Below, piece after piece: positions 1 through 6,561 of a stretch of DNA of 34,680 nucleotides. The first letter of the stretch is position 1; every line of letters starts with the position of its first letter. Position numbers and translations under genes: made by a program. The notes under the pieces were generated by a model. It saw nothing but the letters and a program-made list of their open reading frames with translations, was not told where the DNA came from and searched no databases. Origin of the DNA: Acidimicrobiaceae bacterium (lineage in GTDB: Bacteria; Actinomycetota; Acidimicrobiia; Acidimicrobiales; MedAcidi-G1); NCBI GenBank assembly GCA_002687745.1, contig NZBE01000015.1:1-34680 (forward strand), given 5' to 3'.

Positions 1-222
1 ACCAACCGTGGAAACCTCCACAGGAGCAGCAGGCGGAGCCGTCACAACCGGAGCCGCAGTAGTCGCAGCAGCAGCCGGAGCAGCAGTAGTCGCAGCAGCA
101 GCCGGAGCCGCAGTCGTAGCAGCCGGAGCCGCACCATCATCATCGCTGTCGGAACCACAGGCGGACGCAATGAGCGCGAACCCCAGCACCAACGCGACAG
201 TCAATCGCACATGTCTTGCCAT
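1..222 (-). CDS. Lipoprotein N-terminus, partial (runs off left edge)
   Basis: An open frame of 74 codons reads leftwards off the window, so only the N-terminus is visible. It begins MARHVRLTVALVLGFALIAS and then ACGSDSDDD: a basic n-region, a hydrophobic segment and a Cys near residue 23 in a lipobox-like context, followed by acidic residues. This is typical of an actinobacterial exported lipoprotein. After the Cys comes an Ala/Pro/Thr-rich low-complexity linker built of about 9-residue repeats, the usual tether between membrane anchor and domain. The start is ATG at 222, because GGAGGA at 237-232 lies 9 bases upstream of it; an in-frame ATG 21 bases further up has the Shine-Dalgarno inside its coding part. 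Many such proteins are ABC-transporter solute-binding proteins, but the functional domain is outside the window, so its role is unknown. Confidence 0.7.
   Translation of the reverse strand, partial: MARHVRLTVALVLGFALIASACGSDSDDDGAAPAATTAAPAAAATTAAPAAAATTAAPVVTAPPAAPVEVSTVG
45..135. repeat. Short tandem repeat encoding Ala/Pro/Thr linker
   Basis: Roughly 27-base units (GCAGCAGCAGCCGGAGC and variants, plus-strand view) repeat about three times, the last copies diverged. On the minus strand they encode AAPAAAATT-type nonapeptides in the lipoprotein linker. Copy number in such tracts can vary by slippage. Confidence 0.6.
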
Positions 223-499
223 TTCGGAATGTCCTCCATCCATACCGGATACAAGTCACACGGGCCCGGCGAGGTCCAGCAGGGCGCCCTTGGACGCAAA
301 TACGGAACCTCCCCCGTAGGTGTGACGCGAGGCACTCTAGCCACGACATTCAGCAATGGGAAGAGGGAACGCCAATTTGCCACGATGCGAGAAGACTCCA
401 ACTAACGGCACCAGAGCCAGGACTGCTCAGCAATCACGGCACTACGGTGAACACCCCGGATCGACCGACCAGCGAACTGCCCCGGGGATGAGGACCTGA

Positions 500-1132
500 A
501 TGGCTGAGAAGGACTTTCTGGAATCCGCCTACGACCTCACCACCACCGAACAGGCACGCGCCCACTACGAGGCCTGGTCAGCCACCTACGACACCGAGGT
601 AGGAGGACGGAACGGTTACGCCCAGCCGTCCCGATGCGCTACAGCCCTGGCCTCCACGGTTGCGCCCGATGGCGCCCGTGTCCTTGACGTCGGCTGTGGC
701 AGTGGCCTCTCAGGGCTGGCACTACGCGAAGTCGGCTTCGCCTCGATCGACGGCTGCGACCTGTCGCCGGCGATGTTGGCGCTCGCCGAGAAGACGGGCG
801 TCTACGAGAACCTCTTCGAGGCCGACCTGAACCGGGAGATGGATCCGCCGCACCGTGCCTACGACGCCGTAGCAGCCGTAGGCGTCTTTTCGTTCGGCCA
901 CCTGAATGCCACCGTGCTCCGTGACCTGCTGGAAGTTCTCAGGCCCGGCGGAGCCCTGGTCGTCGGACTCAACGACCACTTCTGGGACGAGGGCAGCCTT
1001 CCCACAGAGCTCAGCTCAATCGAAGCCGACGGCACCGCCGAGGTGGTGTTTCGCGAACACGGCGACCACCTGCCGGGGGCTGACATCGAGGGCTGGGTGA
1101 TCGTGTTGTCCAAGCCCGGTCAGGCCGCCTGA
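500..1132 (+). CDS. Class I SAM-dependent methyltransferase
   Basis: The product is a 210-residue cytoplasmic protein with a class I methyltransferase fold. Motif I is VLDVGCGSGLSG at about residues 61-72 (SAM binding); the acidic residue of motif II is in the DGCDLSPAML segment near 84-93; the post-I region EADLNREM and the motif IV-like YDAVAAVGVFSF follow, then LRPGGALVVGLN near 146-157. The N-terminal YEAWSATYDTEV resembles small WBSCR27/UbiE-like enzymes. The substrate cannot be told from sequence. GAGGA lies a few bases before ATG 500. It is divergent from the lipoprotein gene and convergent with the formate dehydrogenase operon, so there is no evident link to the C1 pathway. Confidence 0.85.
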   Translation: MAEKDFLESAYDLTTTEQARAHYEAWSATYDTEVGGRNGYAQPSRCATALASTVAPDGARVLDVGCGSGLSGLALREVGFASIDGCDLSPAMLALAEKTGVYENLFEADLNREMDPPHRAYDAVAAVGVFSFGHLNATVLRDLLEVLRPGGALVVGLNDHFWDEGSLPTELSSIEADGTAEVVFREHGDHLPGADIEGWVIVLSKPGQAA

Positions 1133-1146
1133 AACCGAACCTCCCC

Positions 1147-1159
1147 CGGGCTCAGCCCG
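1147..1159. terminator. Weak hairpin between convergent genes
   Basis: CGGGC, loop TCA, GCCCG lies in the short gap between the methyltransferase stop and the formate dehydrogenase fragment stop. A 5-bp GC stem could serve both directions, but no U-tract follows, so this is only a candidate. Confidence 0.25.
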
Positions 1160-2023
1160 CTAGCTCTGGGCGTGCTGCCAGCCAAACCGTCCCTTGATGC
1201 ACAGGTGTCCGTTGGTCACCGAATGATCGGCGGGAGATGTGACCTTCACGATCGAGTTGTCCTGTACATGGAGTTCCAGATTGCAGCCGACCCCGCAGAA
1301 TGCGCACACGGTGGTGGTCACCTCCTGGGAGTCCTCGTCCCAGGTGCCGTCGGCACGCATGTCGAACTCCGTCCTGAATACCAGGGCACCGGTGGGACAC
1401 ACGCCGATGCAGTTGCCGCAGTAGACGCACGCCGAGTCAGGCAGGGCCACATCGGACTCGGTCGAGATGTGGGCGTCGAAGCCCCGGCCGGCCGTGGCAA
1501 TCGCATAGGTGTGCTGCGCATCGTCGCCACACGCCTGGACGCACTTGTAGCAGAGGATGCAACGCTCGTAGTCGCGGACATACAGCTCGTCCTGCACCTT
1601 CGGCGGCTGGGTGACCGTGGCGATCTCCTCACGGTCCCCCATCCGCTCAGGCCTCACGCCGTAGTTATCCATCCACGCATGCACCGATGCGTCGGCACGG
1701 TCCATCTCAACCGATGACGCCAACAGTTCGTAGACCATCCTCCGGCTCGTACGCACCCGCTCAGAGTCGGTTGACACGACCATCCCGGGCTCGACCGGGC
1801 GGGAACACGACGGAACCAGCACCCGTGACCCCTCGACCTCGACGACACACACACGACAGACGTTCACAGGAGTTAGGTTCGAGGCCCAGCAGAGGGTCGG
1901 TGTGTCGATCTCCTCGCGGCGGCAGGCATCCAGGATGGTCGAGCCCTCGGGCACCTTCACGACGTTGCCGTCGATGGTCAACTCAACGAGGGAGCGTGGC
2001 TCTCCCACGCTGACCTCGTTCAC
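1160..2023 (-). CDS. Formate dehydrogenase iron-sulfur subunit (detached N-terminal half of catalytic subunit)
   Basis: The product has 287 residues. A [2Fe-2S] ferredoxin domain (about 11-90; C45, C56, C59, C73) is followed by two [4Fe-4S] motifs (C155/C158/C161/C165 and C199/C202/C205/C209). A molybdopterin-oxidoreductase Fe4S domain comes last: CAFCGVGC (C240, C243, C247), C275 and K277 in HLCIKGRFGW, where K277 matches the conserved Lys between cluster and molybdopterin. In usual formate dehydrogenases these domains are fused in front of the catalytic domain. Here the protein stops seven residues after that Fe4S domain, at GWQHAQS. The catalytic remainder, starting MGRRLTTPMV, is a separate gene two positions upstream. 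The NuoG-type His/Cys cluster motif expected near residues 100-120 is not visible. The GTG start overlaps the preceding TGA (GTGA), implying translational coupling. It should carry electrons between molybdopterin and the NADH module. Confidence 0.88.
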   Translation of the reverse strand: MNEVSVGEPRSLVELTIDGNVVKVPEGSTILDACRREEIDTPTLCWASNLTPVNVCRVCVVEVEGSRVLVPSCSRPVEPGMVVSTDSERVRTSRRMVYELLASSVEMDRADASVHAWMDNYGVRPERMGDREEIATVTQPPKVQDELYVRDYERCILCYKCVQACGDDAQHTYAIATAGRGFDAHISTESDVALPDSACVYCGNCIGVCPTGALVFRTEFDMRADGTWDEDSQEVTTTVCAFCGVGCNLELHVQDNSIVKVTSPADHSVTNGHLCIKGRFGWQHAQS

Positions 2024-3810
2024 GACACACCACCCAACAGGCCGAGGTCGATGGCTGAACGGACGGCCCCTGACGCCGTATGGCCGAGCCCACAGATTGA
2101 GGCATCACGCATCACAGACCCCAGGTCGTCCAGCAGGTCGCGCTCGTCATGAAACGACCCTCCACGTCCCAGTCGCACAAGGACCTCTTCCTGGCGCACG
2201 GTCCCCACACGACACGGCACGCACTGCCCACAGGACTCGTCCCTGAAGAACTCTGCTATACGGCGCACAGTGTCGACGATGTCGTCGTTCTGGTCAAAGA
2301 CCATCACCACACCCGAACCCAGGGACAGCCCCGCCTCGCGCGTCGCCTCCAGGGTCAGGGGAAGGTCCATCCGGTCGGGTCCCACGAACGATCCTGCCGC
2401 CCCGCCCAGCAGCACCGCCCTCACCTCGCTGCCATCGACCAGCCCGCCGGCCGCCGCAACAACGTCTCCGAGGGTGACGCCGAACTCGTGCTCGTAGGTG
2501 CCCGGCGCCACAACCCTGCCGCTCACACAGAACAGGCGCGTACCCGGCGAGCGCTCGGTTCCAAGCGCCGCATACGCCGCACCACCGTCCCGGACGATGG
2601 AGAGGACGTTCACCAGGGTCTCGACGTTGTTGACCGCCGTCGGCTCACCGAACAACCCGTGGGTGGTCGGGAACGGAGGCTTGTTCCTCGGTTCGCCCCT
2701 GTAGCCCTCGATCGAGTTGAACAGGGCCGTCTCCTCGCCACAGATGTAGGCACCGGCCCCCCTTCGCACCTCGATGTCGAACCGCTTCCCGGTGCCGGCC
2801 ACGTCACTGCCAAGCAGGCCGGCAGCCCTGGCTGCATCAGCGGCTCCGGCCAGCCCGGCAGCGGCCTCCGGGTACTCACCACGCACGTAGATCCATCCCT
2901 GCTCGGCCCCCACCGCGAACCCGGCGATCGTCATGGCCTCGACAACCGCGAACGGATCACCCTCCATGATGGTCCTGTCCTTGAACGTTCCCGGTTCGGA
3001 CTCGTCGGCATTGCAGACGACGTGCCTGGGCCGACCCACCTGGTCGGCCACCGCCCGCCACTTCACCCCTGTCGGGAAAGCCGCCCCACCCCGTCCAGAG
3101 AGACCCGAGGCTGTCAGCTCCCTGATCACCGCGTCTGGTCCAATCTCCAGTGCCGCCTCCATGGCCGCGTAGCCACCATGCGCCCGGTAGTCGTCGAGGC
3201 TCGCGGGATCCACGACACCGACCCGTGCAAGGAGACGAAGGCTGCCCGACCCGGCCTGCGGCAACACGACCGGCGATGAGGACATGGATGAACCGATCGC
3301 GGCCCCGATGCCAGCCACCGAAGCGGCCGCGACCGACAGGTCGACAGCCCCCGTCCGCTGGACCAGCACGGCGGGACCCCGCTCACACTGTCCGAGACAC
3401 GGGCTGGACCTCACCTGGTGTCCGGCCGAACGCAGGTCATCGACAAGCCCCAGAGCCCCGACGCTGCGACAGGCAATGTCGTCACAGACATGAACGGTGG
3501 AATCGACCGCAGGTTCGGAGTGGCTGAACAGGTGGTAGAAGGTCGCCACCCCGTAGGCCTCGGCCGGCGGAACCTCGAGCACCCTGCACACGTGGTCGAG
3601 GCCTCCCGGACTTATCCAGCCGGCAGCATCCTGCAGGGCGTGCAGGGCAGGAAGCAGCAGGTTGCGCCGTTCCGCTGCGCGACCCCGGCCTCCCACGACA
3701 AGGCGTTCATCGACGGCAACTGTTGCAGGTCCGACCCCGGAAACCACCGCATCGACCGCCGCCACCTCCAACGGAGTCGGCTCTCCCGTTCCGAATCGAA
3801 GGTCAGGCAC
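2020..3810 (-). CDS. fdhB: NAD-linked formate dehydrogenase diaphorase subunit (NuoE-NuoF fusion)
   Basis: From GTG 3810 the product is 596 residues. Residues 1-160 are NuoE-like with a thioredoxin-fold [2Fe-2S] site (C109, C114, C138, C142). Residues 190-596 are NuoF-like: GRGGAAFPTGVKW (239-251) and NADESEPGTFKDR (267-279) form the FMN/NADH site, GAGAYICGEETAL follows, and C527, C530, C533 and C573 bind a [4Fe-4S] cluster. Such fused subunits pass electrons between formate dehydrogenase and NAD(H) in the cytoplasm. I chose GTG 3810 because it overlaps the upstream stop (GTGCCTGA), has GGAGG just before it, and gives a normal NuoE start. An earlier start at 3882 would add 24 Arg-rich residues lying inside the previous gene. 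The next gene begins in the stop codon, so the three fdh genes are coupled. Confidence 0.9.
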   Translation of the reverse strand: MPDLRFGTGEPTPLEVAAVDAVVSGVGPATVAVDERLVVGGRGRAAERRNLLLPALHALQDAAGWISPGGLDHVCRVLEVPPAEAYGVATFYHLFSHSEPAVDSTVHVCDDIACRSVGALGLVDDLRSAGHQVRSSPCLGQCERGPAVLVQRTGAVDLSVAAASVAGIGAAIGSSMSSSPVVLPQAGSGSLRLLARVGVVDPASLDDYRAHGGYAAMEAALEIGPDAVIRELTASGLSGRGGAAFPTGVKWRAVADQVGRPRHVVCNADESEPGTFKDRTIMEGDPFAVVEAMTIAGFAVGAEQGWIYVRGEYPEAAAGLAGAADAARAAGLLGSDVAGTGKRFDIEVRRGAGAYICGEETALFNSIEGYRGEPRNKPPFPTTHGLFGEPTAVNNVETLVNVLSIVRDGGAAYAALGTERSPGTRLFCVSGRVVAPGTYEHEFGVTLGDVVAAAGGLVDGSEVRAVLLGGAAGSFVGPDRMDLPLTLEATREAGLSLGSGVVMVFDQNDDIVDTVRRIAEFFRDESCGQCVPCRVGTVRQEEVLVRLGRGGSFHDERDLLDDLGSVMRDASICGLGHTASGAVRSAIDLGLLGGVS

Positions 3811-5695
3811 CGGCCTCCACCCTCTCAACGCGGATCGCCGCCGCCTTGAACTCTGATGTTCCCGAACTGGCGTCCCACGCATCGCTGGTCAGCTGGTTCA
3901 CGTCTGCAATCTCGGGAAAGTGGAATGTCGTGAACGCCAGACCCACGGGAAGGTCAGGATCCACCTCCACGGTCATCTCGATCGAACCCCGCCGCGACGA
4001 GACAAGGACCCTGTCGCCCACCACCAGGCCAAGTGACCCCGCATCGTCGGCAGAAAGCTCCAGCGCATCACCGGACCGGATCGGTGAAGCGAACTTCCCT
4101 GACTGGACACCCGTGTTGTACGAGTCGAGCACGCGCCCCGTCGTGAGCCTCAGGGGGAACTCGTCTGTCAACTGGTCGACCGGCGGTCGGTCGTCGACAC
4201 AGGAAAAGGGTGCCCGCCGACCAACCACCGGTCGCTCCCACAGGCGACCGTGAAGGAACGGCGTTCCCGGATGCTCCTCGTCGGGACACGGCCACTGGAT
4301 GCCACCCTCGTCCTCGAGCCGCTGCCACGACATGCCGCCGTGCATCGGTGAGACCGACCGGAGTTCATCCCAGAGTTCCTCGGCTGTCGGCCGGCCCCAG
4401 TCGACTCCCATCCGCTCTGCCATGTCGGCAATCACGTCGATCTCCTGGCGGGCCTCGCCGGGCGGCCGTACAGCTGCCCGGGTGCGCTGTACACGGCGTT
4501 CGCTGGACGTGACCGTGCCATCGGACTCTGCCCATCCGAGGGCTGCTGGTAGAACGACATCGGCCATCTCGGCGGTCCTGGTCATGAAGACGTCCTGGAC
4601 CACGAGGTGGTCCAGGCAACCCAGCATCCTTCTGGCGTGGTTGACGTCGGCCTCGGAGTCGGCAGGGTTCTCGCCGATGACCCACACAGCCCTGAGGTCC
4701 CCACTCCCCATTGCCTCAAACATCTGGGTCAGGTGCCACCCCGGATCTGGCGGAATCGTGGCCCCCCAGACCCCTTCGAACCGGGCCCGCACATCGTCGT
4801 CGACCACGTCCTGGAACCCCGGCAACTTGTTGGGAAGGGCGCCCATGTCCCCGCCTCCCTGGACATTGTTCTGTCCCCTCAACGGGACCAGGCCGGATGC
4901 CCAGCGTCCGACATGCCCGGTCAACAGGGCCAGGTTGCACAGGGCGAGGACGTTGTCAACCGCCGTGTGGTGTTCGGTAATGCCCAGCGTCCACATGAGC
5001 TGGGCCGTCGAGGCACCTGCGTAGCCGTGGGCAAGGTCGCTGATCGCCTCAGCCGGCACACCGGTCACCCCGGCCGTCCTGTCAAGGGTCCAGGGCTCCA
5101 CGTGGGCGGCAAAGTCCTCGTATCCCTCGGTGGCGTTCTCCACGAACTCGGTGTTGACCAGGTCGGAGTGGATGATCTCGCGGGCCACACCGTTGGCGAG
5201 GGCTATGTCGGTTCCGACGTTCAGCCCCAGCCACATGTCGGCGAACCTGGCAGAGTCGGTCCGGCGGGGATCGACAGCCCACATACGGGCTCCGGCGTCA
5301 ACTCCCTTGAGCAGGTGGTGGAAGAAGATCGGGTGTGCTGCACGGGCATTGGACCCCCAGAGCACTATCGCCTCCGTCTCCTCTATCTCGGCGTACGCGG
5401 AGGTTCCACCTCCTGCTCCGAAGACCGTCGCCAGACCGACGACGCTGGGTGCGTGTCAAGTTCGATTGCAGCTGTCGATGTTGTTTGAGCCGATGACAGT
5501 TCGGGCGAACTTCTGCGCGGCGTAGTTGACCTCGTTGGTTGTCTTGGAGCAGCTGAACATGCCGAACGCCCTGGGACCGTGGGCATCTACCACCGACCGG
5601 AAACCCCGGGCAGCCCGGTTGAGTGCCTCATCCCAGGTGGCCCCGCGAAGCACCCCGTCGTCTCGCACCATCGGCGTGGTCAGGCGCCTGCCCAT
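3803..5695 (-). CDS. fdhA: Selenocysteine-containing formate dehydrogenase, catalytic (molybdopterin) subunit, read through TGA 5458-5456
   Basis: Oxidises formate to CO2 at a Mo/W-bis-MGD centre. The frame is interrupted only by TGA at 5458-5456, codon 80. Around it the protein reads SNNIDSCNRT-U-HAPSVVGLATVFG, the family's active-site segment with the metal ligand (Cys or Sec) exactly at the TGA and the conserved His next. A SECIS-like hairpin follows. With readthrough the protein is 630 residues: a molybdopterin domain (about 5-480, including VVQDVFMTRTAEMADVVLPA) and a C-terminal molydop-binding domain (about 490-625, with FHFPEIADVNQLTSDAWD). It lacks the usual N-terminal ferredoxin and Fe4S domains, which are encoded two genes downstream. 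GGAGA precedes ATG 5695 at normal spacing, and the first residues match the family just after the Fe4S domain, so the start looks genuine. A broken gene is unlikely, because both sides of the TGA remain conserved. Neither selA, selB nor selC is in the window. Confidence 0.9.
5426..5458 (-). promoter_or_regulatory. SECIS-like selenocysteine insertion element with UGA
   Basis: In mRNA sense, UGA (5458-5456) is followed by 18 bases and then a GGUCU loop (5437-5433) closed by a 7-bp stem, CGUCGUC (5444-5438) with GGCGACG (5432-5426), including one G-U pair. As I recall it, the Escherichia coli fdhF element has the same GGUCU loop at the same 18-base distance from UGA. Bacterial SelB recognises such apical loops just downstream of UGA. 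Confidence 0.8.
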
Positions 5696-5778
5696 CTGCT
5701 CTCCAATCGCGAATGACCGGCTTCCGGTCGCTGAAGTCGGCGAAAACCTACCGCACCGGACCGATGCCCGTTGCCGGT

Positions 5779-6561
5779 TCAGCGACCCTTCCAGACAGGA
5801 TCGCGCCTCTCGGTGAACGCCCTGGGACCTTCGTGGGAGTCCTCCGACACGAGCATCCGCTCGTATGCCTGCAGACCTCCCGACCTCATCAACCCAAACG
5901 CCTCCTGCAACGCGAGGTGCCCGGTCGACCGACCCACAGCCATGACGGCTGCGACTGCCAACGGCGCTGCCGAGACAATCCTCCCGGCGAGATCCCGCGC
6001 CACCGCCATCAGCTGGTCGGCCGGTGCAACCGCGTTCACAACTCCCCAGCGCAGCGCCTCGGCGGCATCCAGCCGTCTGCCGCCATAGAGGACCTCGTTT
6101 GCGAGAACCGGTGGGAGAACCCTGGGAAGGCGCACCACGCCCGCGTCCGGAATCAGTCCCAGACCGGTTTCTGGGAGAAAGAACTCGGCATGCTCAGCTG
6201 CCACCACAAGATCCGCTGCAAGCGCGATCTCGAATCCACCACCTACCGCCAGCCCGTTGACCGCACAGATCACGGGTTTGTTGCGTTCCGGCAACTCGGT
6301 GAAGCCACCAAAACCGCCTTCCCCGTAGTCGGCCTCGAAATCCTCGCCGTCGGCTGCCGCACGGAGGTCCCAACCAGCCGAGAAGAACCTGTCACCGGCA
6401 CCGGTGAAGATGGCGACCCTCAGATCCGGATCGTCACGAAACCCGGCGAAGACACGACCCAGTTCCCTGCTGGTCTCCGCATCGATCGCATTCGCCCGTG
6501 GTCGATCCAGGGTGATCTCGATTACGGCTCCGTCCACCCGGGTATTCACGGCCTCGGTCAT
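5779..6561 (-). CDS. caiD: Crotonobetainyl-CoA hydratase (CaiD-type crotonase)
   Basis: The 260-residue enoyl-CoA hydratase-family protein resembles E. coli CaiD closely from memory: EITLDRPRANAIDAETS, FRDDPDLRVAIFTGAG, FFSAGWDL, GGGFEIALAADLVV, ALRWGVVN and the C-terminus AFTERRDPVWKGR all have direct counterparts. The two CaiD catalytic acids fall at E111 (GGGFE) and E131 (FLPE), the same numbers as in CaiD. Oxyanion-hole segments SAGWD and VGGGF are intact. The reaction is hydration of crotonobetainyl-CoA to L-carnitinyl-CoA (or the reverse). The ATG overlaps the upstream ligase stop (ATGA), so the two are coupled. Its neighbours (CoA ligase, acyl-CoA dehydrogenase, carnitine dehydrogenase) support the carnitine role. 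An 83-base gap separates it from fdhA. Confidence 0.9.
   Translation of the reverse strand: MTEAVNTRVDGAVIEITLDRPRANAIDAETSRELGRVFAGFRDDPDLRVAIFTGAGDRFFSAGWDLRAAADGEDFEADYGEGGFGGFTELPERNKPVICAVNGLAVGGGFEIALAADLVVAAEHAEFFLPETGLGLIPDAGVVRLPRVLPPVLANEVLYGGRRLDAAEALRWGVVNAVAPADQLMAVARDLAGRIVSAAPLAVAAVMAVGRSTGHLALQEAFGLMRSGGLQAYERMLVSEDSHEGPRAFTERRDPVWKGR

Noticed and set aside
2149-3279. Long plus-strand open frame opposite the NuoEF-like gene
   Set aside because: Arg/Pro/His-rich composition and no motifs; the minus strand carries clear NuoE and NuoF signatures.
5456-5458. TGA in fdhA as a frameshift, nonsense mutation or true gene boundary
   Set aside because: The frame is unchanged, family motifs continue immediately on both sides, the TGA sits at the Cys/Sec active-site position, and a SECIS-like hairpin follows.
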